A stretch of 36,679 nucleotides of DNA. It comes from Chloroflexota bacterium (GTDB taxonomy: Bacteria > Chloroflexota > Anaerolineae > Anaerolineales > Anaerolineaceae). The stretch lies in assembly GCA_023434145.1 (NCBI GenBank), contig JAEYTI010000140.1, positions 1 through 36,679 on the forward strand, in the 5' to 3' direction. The translations under genes and the position numbers were made by a program. This document shows, in pieces, positions 1 through 8,292 of the stretch (position 1 is the stretch's first letter; each line of letters begins with the position of its first letter). The notes beneath the pieces were generated by a model, which was not told the origin of the DNA, made no database searches, and worked only from the letters and a program-made list of their open reading frames with translations.

Positions 1-2
1 AG

Positions 3-623
3 CCACCCAGAATGCCTGACCGAGCCGATACCTTCTTACTGGGCGAACAAACCGTGAAACTCGAAGCCTGGCAGGGATTGCACTTCAAAAAACTGTCCGG
101 GTTAGTCGGGATGCTGCTGCGCGTAGAGTTCTTGCGCCCGGATGGAACGCCGCGTTACAAACGTCCGATGTGGCTGTTTTGGACGGGTCCAGATACGGTT
201 CCGCTAGCGGATCTTTGCCGGATGTATCTGTGGCGATTCGCTATCGAGCATTTCTTCCGCTTCGCCAAACAGCACCTGGGCTTGAACGCCAATCAGTCCA
301 CCGATCTCGTGAGTACCGACCATTGGATGTGGTGGTGCGCCCTGGCTTACTGGCAACTCCTGCTCATGCGCGATGAGGTCAAAGCCGCTCGACCGGCCTG
401 GTATCCGGCGAGAACAAACACAGAAACCAAAGGTTTAACCCCAGGACAGGTCCAGCGCAGCGCTTTTGGATATATCGTGCAGTTGGGTTCACCCGCCCGC
501 AATACCAGAAACGCTGGAAAAGGAAAAGGTCGCTCCAAAGGCTACCATCCTCCCGCCAGAACGCGCTATCCGGTGGTAAAAATGGCAAAAAAACCGCCAA
601 ACCGGGCTGCTTCCACCGCCTGA
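3..623 (+). CDS. DDE transposase, C-terminal part (open at window edge)
   Basis: The reading frame is open to the left edge, so this is the 3' part of a longer gene; the first internal ATG is at 12. The segment YLWRFAIEHFFRFAKQHLGL fits the Y-x2-R-x3-E-x6-K signature around the catalytic glutamate of IS4-type DDE transposases. A basic tail rich in K, R and G closes the protein. The neighbouring VanRS-like genes have no functional link with it, so this marks a mobile-element boundary. The first two catalytic aspartates would lie outside the window, and I could not place the right terminal repeat with confidence. The gene may be intact beyond the edge. The exact IS family is uncertain. Confidence 0.75.
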   Translation, partial: PPRMPDRADTFLLGEQTVKLEAWQGLHFKKLSGLVGMLLRVEFLRPDGTPRYKRPMWLFWTGPDTVPLADLCRMYLWRFAIEHFFRFAKQHLGLNANQSTDLVSTDHWMWWCALAYWQLLLMRDEVKAARPAWYPARTNTETKGLTPGQVQRSAFGYIVQLGSPARNTRNAGKGKGRSKGYHPPARTRYPVVKMAKKPPNRAASTA

Positions 624-754
624 AGACTGTTTTTGGTAACTTTTTCTGTTTTTAAGGTTCGAGCGCTACTTCGGCGCTATCTTAGCATTTCTAAAGTCAA
701 GTTCAAGGTAAAATCAATTTGATAAAGCTACCCTTGTGAAGGAATAATACGGTT

Positions 755-1450
755 GTGACAACGAATATTTTGATTGCCGATGACGAACAGACGATTGTTG
801 ACCTGATTAGTATTTACCTGAAGAACGATAACCTTGCCGTTTTTCCATTCAATACCGGACAGGATACCCTGAGCTGCATTGAGTCTACAAAGATTGATCT
901 GGCAATTTTAGATATTATGCTCCCTGATATTGATGGGTTTTCGGTTTGCCAGCGCATCCGGGAAAAGCACAAATTTCCTATCATCATGCTGACAGCCAAA
1001 GGAGAAGAAACGGACAAGATCACCGGGCTCACCCTGGGCGCAGATGACTATATCACCAAGCCCTTTCGCCCGTTGGAATTGGTTGCCCGCGTTAAGGCGC
1101 AACTTCGCCGATTTACAACGTACAACGCTCTTGAACCAGCCCGAGAAGGGCGGCTTATTGCATTTTCTGGTCTGGTGCTGGATTTGGATTCACACGAGTG
1201 TACGTTGAATGAGCGGAAATTATCACTAACACCCACGGAGTTTTCGATCTTGTGGGTTTTGTGTTCGAACCGCGGTCGGGTGATTTCTGCGGAGGATTTG
1301 TTCTGTCAGGTGTGGGGGGAGAAGTATTTTACCAGCAGCAACAACACCGTCATGGTTCATATTCGGCATTTGCGCGAGAAAATGCAAGATTCGGCGGAAC
1401 ATCCCAAATATATCAAAACGGTATGGGGCATAGGCTACAAAATTGAATAA
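755..1450 (+). CDS. VanR-like OmpR-family response regulator
   Basis: Receiver domain (about residues 4-115) with acidic pair D9-D10, phosphoacceptor D53 in LAILDIMLPD and the conserved lysine in YITKPFRPLEL, followed by a winged-helix DNA-binding domain (about 135-231) ending IKTVWGIGYKIE. From memory of the family, the pattern of the whole protein (DKITGLTLGADDYITKPFRP, LSLTPTEFSIL, NNTVMVHIRHLREKM) is very close to VanR of glycopeptide-resistant enterococci. The start is a GTG with GAAGGA 11 bases upstream. It overlaps the kinase gene by 8 bases, so the two are translationally coupled. Likely target: the downstream carboxypeptidase gene or its own promoter. No vanH, vanA or vanX is present, so resistance should not be assumed. 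Confidence 0.93.
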   Translation: MTTNILIADDEQTIVDLISIYLKNDNLAVFPFNTGQDTLSCIESTKIDLAILDIMLPDIDGFSVCQRIREKHKFPIIMLTAKGEETDKITGLTLGADDYITKPFRPLELVARVKAQLRRFTTYNALEPAREGRLIAFSGLVLDLDSHECTLNERKLSLTPTEFSILWVLCSNRGRVISAEDLFCQVWGEKYFTSSNNTVMVHIRHLREKMQDSAEHPKYIKTVWGIGYKIE

Positions 1451-2612
1451 TGATTTTTCAAAATTCCGCAGGAAAATACTTTTACAGGTTCTGGGAATCG
1501 CGATCGGTGCGCCATTGCTGTGGTGGCTCATTCAATCACTTACGATCGATGGGATATTGCGATCTACATTTGCGGAATGGTTTGTTCAGGTATACCAGGA
1601 TTTGTTTCATACGACCCATGACGATAGCGTAATCTTTTACCATCGTGTCTTCCGTCTAAACCGCAGTCAGTGGTTATCTGCAGGACTGGTCGCGCTGCTT
1701 TTGCTGATCTTTTATTTTGTGTTGATGAGGATGACCAGGTACTTTAATGAGGTGATTGCAGGCATTGATCAGCTCGTGAAAGAATCAAGCGATGCAATTA
1801 TCCTTTCTCCAGAACTGGATTCCATTGAAGCCAAATTGAACCAGATTAAACATAATTTGGAAAAACGACAAAAAGACGCGCTGGAGGCCGAACAGAGAAA
1901 AAACGACCTGGTTGTTTACCTCGCACATGATATCAAGACTCCGCTTACCAGCGTCATCGGTTATCTTAACTTGTTGGATGAAGAAACATCTATGCCGACT
2001 GAGCAAAAAGCAAAGTATATCGGTATTAGCCTCGAAAAAGCATACCGGCTGGAGCAGTTGATTGATGAATTTTTTGAGATCACCCGCTTTAACCTTCAAT
2101 CTGTCATGTTGTGCAAGGAGAGAATCAACCTGACATTTATGCTCCAGCAGATGTCGGATGAGGTTTACCCGATCCTGGTTTCTTCAGGAAAGCAGATTGT
2201 TATGGATCAGCAAGAGGATATCTATCTCTGGGGTGATGCAGATAAGTTGGCCCGTGTATTCAACAATATTCTAAAAAATGCGGTTGCCTACAGTTCCCCA
2301 GGCAGCATGATCCAGATACATGCAGCACAGCAGAGGGGCAGCGTCGTGATTACCTTCCAAAATCAGGGAAATCCCATACCATCGCAGCAACTTGATCGAA
2401 TCTTCGAAAAGTTTTACCGTCTCGATCCTTCGCGTTCCACGGGTACGGCTGGCTCCGGGTTGGGCTTGGCGATCGCTAGGGAAATCATCGAGGCACATGG
2501 CGGCACAATCCGGGCTGAGAGCAGCGAAGAGAATACTGTTTTTACCGTGACACTGCCTGTATCAGGCGATGAAAAGCCTCGGGGTGAGCAGTTGATCTTA
2601 AGAAAATCATAA
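1443..2612 (+). CDS. VanS-like membrane sensor histidine kinase
   Basis: The 389-residue kinase has two membrane segments (about residues 12-33 and 78-98) enclosing a short extracytoplasmic loop of about 45 residues, then a linker. The dimerisation/phosphotransfer domain contains H162 in YLAHDIKTPLTSVIGYL, a segment that reads like VanS. The ATP-binding domain has the N box NNILKNAVAYSS and the G box GSGLGLAIAREIIEAHGG. The start is a TTG inside the end of the response-regulator gene; the nearby ATG at 1450 is in another frame. The short sensor loop suggests sensing of a cell-wall ligand or the membrane interface, as proposed for VanS, but the ligand cannot be read from the sequence. Confidence 0.92.
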   Translation: MNNDFSKFRRKILLQVLGIAIGAPLLWWLIQSLTIDGILRSTFAEWFVQVYQDLFHTTHDDSVIFYHRVFRLNRSQWLSAGLVALLLLIFYFVLMRMTRYFNEVIAGIDQLVKESSDAIILSPELDSIEAKLNQIKHNLEKRQKDALEAEQRKNDLVVYLAHDIKTPLTSVIGYLNLLDEETSMPTEQKAKYIGISLEKAYRLEQLIDEFFEITRFNLQSVMLCKERINLTFMLQQMSDEVYPILVSSGKQIVMDQQEDIYLWGDADKLARVFNNILKNAVAYSSPGSMIQIHAAQQRGSVVITFQNQGNPIPSQQLDRIFEKFYRLDPSRSTGTAGSGLGLAIAREIIEAHGGTIRAESSEENTVFTVTLPVSGDEKPRGEQLILRKS

Positions 2613-2640
2613 GACATTCATAAGCTGGTGTTCCAAAAGC

Positions 2641-2692
2641 GCCTGACAGGTGTCGGTAAGATGATCCTACCGAATTCTGGCAGGGTTTTTTT
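2641..2692 (+). terminator. Rho-independent terminator after the VanRS-like pair
   Basis: A long hairpin is built from CCTG/CAGG (2642-2645 with 2681-2684), CAG/CTG and an inner TCGGTA/TACCGA stem, with a short apical loop. It is followed directly by a run of seven T (2686-2692). It lies between the kinase stop and the carboxypeptidase start, so the latter probably has its own promoter or is reached only by read-through. Confidence 0.8.
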
Positions 2693-2754
2693 AATCCAGG
2701 CCCGGCATGTATCCCTGCAAAAATTTGCGCCGAGGTCTGATAAGGAGTGGATTG

Positions 2755-3816
2755 ATGTGTAATAAAGTGTGTTGCATTGCTCTCATCATGCTGTTTTTCG
2801 CGGGGTGTGTTCCAACCCAACCGGTGACTGTGCAAACTACAGTAGTTATTCAACCGCCTCTGGATCCCACGCCGACCGGGACACTCGTTCGCACAAGTAC
2901 TGCAGTGCCCGCAGTCACAACTGCACCGACAAATGCGCCCATTCGCCCAACGACTCCAACTCCGGTGACCGGAGCGCCTCTTGAGCTTCTCACCCTGGAT
3001 TTGCAAGCGCAAAGCGCAGTTTTATTCGATGCCACGACCGGAGAGGTGCTGTACGCGAAAAACGCCCACCAGAAAATGTATCCTGCCAGCACCACCAAAA
3101 TTATGACCGCGGCGCTGGCACTGGAATATATTCAGACAGATGAAATTATCCGGGTAGGCGATGAAGTTAACCTGACCTGGACTTCTGACCGTATAGATGC
3201 GCAGAAAGCCGGCTTGTATTATGGTCAGGGGCTAACCATGAAAGAATTGTTGTATGGACTTTTGCTGGCATCAGGAAGCGACGCGGCGTTTGCCATCGCC
3301 GTTAACGTGGCGCAGCGTGAGAGTGGTAACGATTTTCTTGCCGATGACCAAGCGTTATCGCATTTTTCTGCACTGATGAATCAAAAAGCGAGGTCCATTG
3401 GCGCGGTGCAAACGAACTTTACCAATCCAGACGGCATGCAGGACTCTAATCATTACAGCACGGCCTACGATCTGGCCCTCATTGCCCAATATGCCATGCA
3501 AGATCCCCGTTTTCGCGAAATCGTGACGACATCGATTTATACGACTGCTCAAACTGTCACCAGTTCTGGCGGTATATATTCTCGATCCTGGGAAAATACC
3601 AATCGTCTGATCCAGCCACAGGATCCGCATTATTACGCGCCGGCGAATGGCATTAAAACTGGTACCACACCGGAAGCTGGTCACTGCCTCATATCTTCCA
3701 CAATGGTGGGGGATAACCTTGTCATCGCCGTTGTTCTCAACAGCACCCAAGAAGGAGTCTGGTCTGATTCCGCAACCTTATTGGAGTATGCGAACGATAA
3801 CCTCAGTAAAGAGTAA
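2755..3816 (+). CDS. Lipoprotein D-alanyl-D-alanine carboxypeptidase (peptidase S11)
   Basis: This enzyme trims the terminal D-Ala of peptidoglycan stem peptides. The start at 2755 is chosen over the upstream ATG at 2707 because AAGGAG lies about 8 bases before it and it gives a lipoprotein signal: a hydrophobic stretch ending LFFAGC with the lipidated cysteine at residue 18. A Pro/Thr-rich spacer (about 20-75) tethers the domain. Catalytic motifs: S112-T-T-K115 (SxxK), SGSDAA in the place of the usual SGN, and GIKTGTT (KTG). The short C-terminus lacks the amphipathic anchor of PBP5, in keeping with lipid anchoring. Its position after a VanRS-like pair suggests regulation by it. VanY itself belongs to family M15, so this is a different enzyme family in an analogous place. 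Confidence 0.9.
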   Translation: MCNKVCCIALIMLFFAGCVPTQPVTVQTTVVIQPPLDPTPTGTLVRTSTAVPAVTTAPTNAPIRPTTPTPVTGAPLELLTLDLQAQSAVLFDATTGEVLYAKNAHQKMYPASTTKIMTAALALEYIQTDEIIRVGDEVNLTWTSDRIDAQKAGLYYGQGLTMKELLYGLLLASGSDAAFAIAVNVAQRESGNDFLADDQALSHFSALMNQKARSIGAVQTNFTNPDGMQDSNHYSTAYDLALIAQYAMQDPRFREIVTTSIYTTAQTVTSSGGIYSRSWENTNRLIQPQDPHYYAPANGIKTGTTPEAGHCLISSTMVGDNLVIAVVLNSTQEGVWSDSATLLEYANDNLSKE

Positions 3817-3821
3817 GAAAA

Positions 3822-3977
3822 TTGATTAAAGCGCTTACTGCGATGAATCGGTTGCAGTTCCGGAAGCAATTGCGGCTCCAGGAAGGCCACCGTCTGATAC
3901 GGAGTGAAGACCTCGATGCAACCATTGCCGCCTATCAGGTAGGTTCTCTAGATGCTTTTCACATCAATGGTTTGTAA
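3822..3977 (+). CDS. Small open frame, hypothetical (51 codons, TTG start; ATG at 3843)
   Basis: A short frame begins with TTG at 3822, or ATG at 3843, and ends at TAA 3975-3977, overlapping the end of the convergent DUF364 gene by 14 bases. The peptide includes LQFRKQLRLQEGHRL and DLDATIAAYQVGSLDAF. The composition looks protein-like, but no family is recognised and the ribosome-binding site is weak. It could be the relic of the C-terminus of a larger lost gene. Confidence 0.25.
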   Translation: MIKALTAMNRLQFRKQLRLQEGHRLIRSEDLDATIAAYQVGSLDAFHINGL

Positions 3978-4704
3978 TTAGCTGAACCCACCCGGTTTCA
4001 CACAGGTGATGCATCGACAATCCTTGACCTATACCCAGAAAGGTTTTCTGCGGATCATCTACAATTGCTCCAGACAAAACTTGTACCCCGAAATCATAGA
4101 GAACGGGAGAAAGCGTCGTGCTGGTTCCAATCATGATTACCGTAGCATCCTGGCGACAGTGAGACATCCACCTGTCAAAGGTTTTGTCGATTAACGTCGT
4201 GGCAGGAAGCGCAACCAGATCCGCTTGTTGAAGATTATCAAAATCTGCGCGGGTCTGCTCGTCTTCTTCGGAGAGATTTGTTTCGAGAATCCAAAGCTGT
4301 TTCACCAACGGTTTGAGTCGATCCTGAAACGGAAAGCGACCGATCAATGCTACGTTTATTCCAACGCCGTTTTGAAACAGATAGTCGGTTGCTCTCAACG
4401 CTTGCCATCGTTCCGGTGTCCTGGGAAGCAGTGCATTTATCGCCGCATAACCGATGGCCGCCTCATTGACATTGTCCGATTCGCATAATGCAGCAAGTTC
4501 ACTTGTTTCTAGATCTTGGAAATGTTCTGTTTGGCGGGCAATTGGATTTTGAACCAATGGATTTTGATCGGTATGGGTGGAGGCCAGACCGCACCGAATA
4601 CCATCCTCTGCTTCTACCAGTACCGCAGCCCTGGAAAAGGCAACCTGGACTCCGATGATTCGCCCCGGGAGGAGCAATTGTTGTAATCGGCTGGCAAGTG
4701 TCAT
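3964..4704 (-). CDS. DUF364 family protein, copy 1
   Basis: This 246-residue protein matches the pattern of DUF364 (putative heavy-metal chelation) proteins. It has an N-terminal DUF4213-like part (MTLASRLQQLLLPGR, CGLAS) and a Rossmann-like C-terminal part with ALIGRFPF, ATTLIDKTFDRWM and the signature GTSTTLSPVLYDFGVQVLSG. The biochemical role of the family is not established. Members often sit beside molybdenum or tungsten enzyme genes, as here. TAGGAAAG precedes the ATG. It is paralogous to the gene at 8289-9053 (same length class and same motifs throughout). It is transcribed divergently from the molbindin gene across an 81-base gap that carries inverted repeats. Confidence 0.85.
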   Translation of the reverse strand: MTLASRLQQLLLPGRIIGVQVAFSRAAVLVEAEDGIRCGLASTHTDQNPLVQNPIARQTEHFQDLETSELAALCESDNVNEAAIGYAAINALLPRTPERWQALRATDYLFQNGVGINVALIGRFPFQDRLKPLVKQLWILETNLSEEDEQTRADFDNLQQADLVALPATTLIDKTFDRWMSHCRQDATVIMIGTSTTLSPVLYDFGVQVLSGAIVDDPQKTFLGIGQGLSMHHLCETGWVQLITNH

Positions 4705-4717
4705 TGGCTTTCCTATA

Positions 4718-4741
4718 AATAACGATATAATTCATCTTATA
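4718..4741. promoter_or_regulatory. Inverted repeat between DUF364-1 and molbindin; candidate ModE-like box
   Basis: TATAA (4726-4730), six bases, TTATA (4737-4741) forms an inverted repeat. It overlaps AATAACGATATAA (4718-4730), a 13-mer found again exactly at 27756-27768 upstream of the ModE-like gene. The core ATAACGAT resembles the half-site of ModE operators as I recall the consensus. The position in a divergent promoter region of two molybdenum-linked genes supports an operator. The assignment of regulator is inference. Confidence 0.5.
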
Positions 4742-4785
4742 ACAAAATAATTAACGAAAAGCAATATGAAGGGAGGATCAATAGG

Positions 4786-4998
4786 ATGAAACTCAGTGCA
4801 CGCAATATCTTAAAAGGGAAGATCAAACGGATCATCCCTGGCGCTGTAAATACGGAGGTGATTATTCAAACTGCCTCTGGCGAAGAAATCGTTTCGGTGA
4901 TTACCAAAGACTCCGCGGAGAACTTGGGTCTGCAGGAGGGAAAAGAGGTATATGCCGTAATTAAGGCATCCAATGTGATGGTTGCCGTTGATGATTAA
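4786..4998 (+). CDS. Molbindin, single TOBE domain (Mop family)
   Basis: This 70-residue protein consists of one TOBE/Mop domain: starts MKLSARNILKGKIKRI, with GAVNTEVII and ending VIKASNVMVAVDD. Proteins of this family assemble into hexamers that bind molybdate or tungstate in the cytoplasm and act as store or buffer. A strong GGGAGG precedes the ATG. The domain is the same type as the C-terminal sensor of ModE. The ModE-like protein at 27338-27667 lacks that domain, so sensing and DNA binding are on separate genes in this window. It is expressed alone, with a hairpin 54 bases after its stop. Confidence 0.93.
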   Translation: MKLSARNILKGKIKRIIPGAVNTEVIIQTASGEEIVSVITKDSAENLGLQEGKEVYAVIKASNVMVAVDD

Positions 4999-5051
4999 GC
5001 ACCAAGGTCTATAAAGGAAATTATCCTGAATTCGTAAGGAATCGGTGCAAT

Positions 5052-5090
5052 GCCCCCGACCGCCAGTCATGTGCTTTGGCTGGCGGGGGC
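5052..5090 (+). terminator. GC-rich hairpin after the molbindin gene
   Basis: CCGCCAG (5060-5066) pairs with CTGGCGG (5080-5086), extended by GCCC/GGGC (5052-5055 with 5087-5090) across a bulge. Only TTT follows on the plus strand. It could end the molbindin transcript and, in reverse, the minus-strand transcript arriving from 5458. The T-tract is weak, so efficiency is uncertain. Confidence 0.5.
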
Positions 5091-5097
5091 TTTCACG

Positions 5098-5457
5098 TAC
5101 ACCATGAACGGGCCGAGCATTTCTGGGCTAGTACGCCGAATTCTGAATGGATAAATCCGAGGGCTGCATCGTCCAGGTTATCGCTGCGCGAGGCAATCGC
5201 AGGGTTCTTCACACCCAGTTATAGCATCAAGGGATGGACAAAATTGCTCAGGGCATTGTCGTGGAAAACTATCATGCCGACGGGGAGCGAGCCGGTACGG
5301 GCGACACCGGCCATCTGTGAGTGCTCAAAGAACGCCTGACTGAGGATGGGGTCAAGGTCAGGTGATGTAACTGAGCACGCCGTCTGGGAACCAGCTGTTC
5401 GGCAATCGGTCGGGCGGTCCAGGGTGTGGCAGTGAGGAGGACCGCACTGGAAAAATG
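5098..5457 (-). pseudogene. Decayed coding remnant, family not recognised
   Basis: This stretch of 360 bases has no intact gene. On the minus strand, directly after the reductase-adenylase stop, protein-like text runs in pieces. The first is AVLLTATPWTARPIAEQLVP; after a frame change comes FFEHSQMAGVARTGSLPVGM, continuing to an in-frame stop near 5223. In that same frame follows LGVKNPAIASRSDNLDDAAL to a stop near 5100. The frameshift and stop codons suggest a dead gene that once followed the fusion gene. I do not recognise the family. It could also be chance openness in G+C-rich DNA. Confidence 0.3.
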
Positions 5458-8292
5458 TTATGCGCCGATTGGCAAATGCCCGCTAAACAGCGTTCCTGGG
5501 GGAGCTTCACCTCGGTATAACGCATCGATAATCTCCGCCTGGCGCTCTGCTACGAGCCAGCGTTTTAACTTCCGGCTGCCAGTCAGATCGCCATTTATCA
5601 TCGTTGGCTTACCCGTCAGTGCTGTCCAACGTTTAATTTGCTCTGGGTGGGATAAACGCGCATTCAATGCAATAATCCATTGCTCTATGCAGTCTTTTCC
5701 GGCAGTAGCGGCATTGTCTTCCTCCAGCCAGATCAAGGCTACGCAATAGGGACGCTTGTCTCCTACCAGCATGGCTTCACTAACGCCAGGAATGGCCCGC
5801 AGGCTCGATTCGATTGGCGCAGGGTGAATTTTCTTGCCATAGGAGGTGATAATGAGATCCTTTTTGCGCCCAAGGATGAAGAGATGTCCATCTTCGTTCA
5901 CACAGCCTAAATCACCTGTTTTCAGTATTCCATTTGGAAATTGCGTCAGCTTGTGAATATCACCGCCGTCAACATATCCAGCAGCCACCTGTGGACCGCG
6001 CACCGTGATTTCGCCGTCTGGTTCGATCATGATTTGGGTTTCGGGCAAAGGCTTTCCGAGCGTATCTGTCCCATTGTGCCCCAGGCGGTTGAGGGAAATT
6101 AAGGGCGCCTCGGTCAGTCCATACGCATTGTGTACCGGTATCCCAAATGCCTGGAAGAAGTTCAACATCTCAGGATCTGAATATGCCGAACCGACAATCA
6201 TCATACGGGCTTTGTCTAAGCCAGCCTTCTGCAAGAGACCTCGACGCAGCACAGGACGTAAGAGACTACGCCGCCAGTCATGCAGTGGAAGCGACTGGCT
6301 GACTCGAATCAACCGGTTCTCCAAAGCGATTTCCCGCACCTTTTCAAAAAAACGGGGCACGGAGAAAAAGATCGTTGGTCGCACGCGCTTGAGCGCCTGC
6401 GGTAGCCGGTCAAATTCTTCCAAAAAGTAGATGTCCAGTGCTGCTGGAACGTAGTATGGGGAAAAGCTCGCCAGAACACCTTCGACCACATGATTCATAG
6501 GCAGATAGGAAAGGTACGAGCCCCACCGGTTCCGTTCCCGCCAGGGAAACATAGCAGCCAGCGTCTCGGCCAGCCAGCGTAATTGGGTATGCTGGAAGAG
6601 CGCGCCCTTTGGCTGGTCGGTGGTTCCAGAGGTATAGTAGAGAACGGTTGGAGCATCCAAATCAGGCGGCGAGAAGGTTGCCTTTTGCCCTTGCCCCAAA
6701 GTGAGGAACTCCTGCCAGGGGATGACCTCAGGTGATCCAATAACCGGTTTTTCTGCCTGGCAAAACGAAACAACAGGCCCATCGAAGTGAATCTCATTCA
6801 GACGCACGGCAATTTCCGGTGCGCCGACCAGAAATAGCCTGGCCTGGCAATCGGCGAGCAGACGCTGGATCTCGCCGGGCGGACTGCTGGCATACAGCGG
6901 GACACTGATCGCCCCATAGAGCCCGCAGGCGACCAGAGCAGAGAAATAGCGGCTACTATTGTGGCCCGCGATGGCGACCCGATCTCCGGGGACAATGCCC
7001 AGCGCACGCATCGCTGCACACACCGCCAGGATTTCGTCGTGGATCTCTTTTGCCGGGCGAACGTGTTCTTCTCCGCCTGACAGATCGTGATACGTCACCG
7101 GATTGCGCCTGCTCTTCAGCCGGTAGAGGATTTGTTCATGGACGGTGCGCGTGGTGCGATGCCAGAAACTGTGATGGACGGCATAGGCCAGGATTGGGTC
7201 CATGATTTGCTGCCAGCGATGTGGGTAGTCGCCCAGTAACCGCTCTGTGTTGGCTCGGAGAAAGTTTGGCTGCTTCTGGAAATATGGTAACAAACGCACC
7301 AGATTGCCAAGGTCACGGTCGAGCCCTTTTGCCAGCCAACGAGCAAGCTGTTTTAACCCCCAAATGGGCAGGAAGCGTACCCGTGGCAGCGTGAGATTCA
7401 TATTTTGCGCGGCCCACTGCCGGACAAAGGTGGTGATTTCGGCCAGGTCCGGCTGATCGCTGATGGGTGGGGTCAGATGAAAGGTCAGCCCGGCTGCCCG
7501 CGGATCAAAGGTCAGGCGGGTGATCGCAGAAGCCACGTAATTGACCGGTACGAGGTTCACATGCAACGTGGGTTTGGCCGGCAGGATGTGGGCGCGGCCC
7601 GTCATGTACAGGCGTAAGGGATAATACAGGGTATTGAAGGTTTTACTATACCCTGTCTGTGAATCCCCCACGATCATTCCTGGCCGAAAGATCGAGATGG
7701 GCAGTTCGCCAGCGGCCTGGCGCACCAGCATTTCCGCTTCGTATTTGCTTTGTTCGTAGGGGGTCGAAAAACCAAAGTTGTCGGATAGATCGCCTTCAGG
7801 GATATCGCCGCAGCGTTCCCCGGATACATAAGCGGTGGAGACGTGGGCGAAACGCGCTAAACCATGATCGGAATGGATCGCGTATGCCACTTCGAGCACA
7901 TGCCGGGTTCCCTCTACATTAATCCGTCTGAGTGCTTCGATCGGCTCAAACAGGCGCACATCCGCTGCTGAATGGATAATGTGGGTTACCTGTTGGGTGA
8001 CTTCGTGGAAATCGGCCAAGTTTAATCCCAAATGCGACATCGTTACGTCTCCTGGCAAGACGCGAACTCGCGCTTTTCCAGCCGCACGTAACTCGGGCCA
8101 ATCCCACCATTCGCGTTGTAAGCGCTGCTCCGCAGCGTCTGAATTGTTTGCCCGGACGAGCGCGATGATCGTCGCATTTTCGTTCAACAGGATTTGACGG
8201 GCAATTTGGGTGCCAAGGAAACCGGTTGCGCCCGTCAGTAATATGGTCGAATGCAAGGACAGATGGCTTTGGCGCTGTGCAATGGGGGTCAC
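5458..8292 (-). CDS. Thioester-reductase-like / acyl-adenylate synthetase fusion
   Basis: The 944-residue protein has an N-terminal extended short-chain dehydrogenase domain of the thioester-reductase (NAD_binding_4) type: TGATGFLG (20-27), S152 and Y179-x3-K183. A C-terminal AMP-binding domain (about 385-935) shows YTSGTTDQPKGA (553-564), AYGLTEAP, KTGDLG, GRKKDLIIT and, near the end, GSRKLKRW with the catalytic-loop lysine. Carboxylic acid reductases have the order adenylation, carrier, reductase. Here the order is reversed and no carrier domain or phosphopantetheine serine motif is seen. It presumably activates a fatty or aromatic acid to acyl-AMP or acyl-CoA and reduces an acyl thioester to aldehyde or alcohol. 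The GTG start at 8292 overlaps the DUF364-2 stop (GTGA) and has GAAGGA upstream. The frame is open further upstream but only as a shadow of DUF364-2. Confidence 0.88.
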   Translation of the reverse strand: MTPIAQRQSHLSLHSTILLTGATGFLGTQIARQILLNENATIIALVRANNSDAAEQRLQREWWDWPELRAAGKARVRVLPGDVTMSHLGLNLADFHEVTQQVTHIIHSAADVRLFEPIEALRRINVEGTRHVLEVAYAIHSDHGLARFAHVSTAYVSGERCGDIPEGDLSDNFGFSTPYEQSKYEAEMLVRQAAGELPISIFRPGMIVGDSQTGYSKTFNTLYYPLRLYMTGRAHILPAKPTLHVNLVPVNYVASAITRLTFDPRAAGLTFHLTPPISDQPDLAEITTFVRQWAAQNMNLTLPRVRFLPIWGLKQLARWLAKGLDRDLGNLVRLLPYFQKQPNFLRANTERLLGDYPHRWQQIMDPILAYAVHHSFWHRTTRTVHEQILYRLKSRRNPVTYHDLSGGEEHVRPAKEIHDEILAVCAAMRALGIVPGDRVAIAGHNSSRYFSALVACGLYGAISVPLYASSPPGEIQRLLADCQARLFLVGAPEIAVRLNEIHFDGPVVSFCQAEKPVIGSPEVIPWQEFLTLGQGQKATFSPPDLDAPTVLYYTSGTTDQPKGALFQHTQLRWLAETLAAMFPWRERNRWGSYLSYLPMNHVVEGVLASFSPYYVPAALDIYFLEEFDRLPQALKRVRPTIFFSVPRFFEKVREIALENRLIRVSQSLPLHDWRRSLLRPVLRRGLLQKAGLDKARMMIVGSAYSDPEMLNFFQAFGIPVHNAYGLTEAPLISLNRLGHNGTDTLGKPLPETQIMIEPDGEITVRGPQVAAGYVDGGDIHKLTQFPNGILKTGDLGCVNEDGHLFILGRKKDLIITSYGKKIHPAPIESSLRAIPGVSEAMLVGDKRPYCVALIWLEEDNAATAGKDCIEQWIIALNARLSHPEQIKRWTALTGKPTMINGDLTGSRKLKRWLVAERQAEIIDALYRGEAPPGTLFSGHLPIGA

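Noticed and set aside
5030..5095. Cobalamin-riboswitch-like text (GGTGCAAT, GACCGCCAGT) near the molbindin hairpin
   Set aside because: No B12 box or P-stem order can be built, and no intact gene follows on the plus strand. Better explained as a terminator hairpin.
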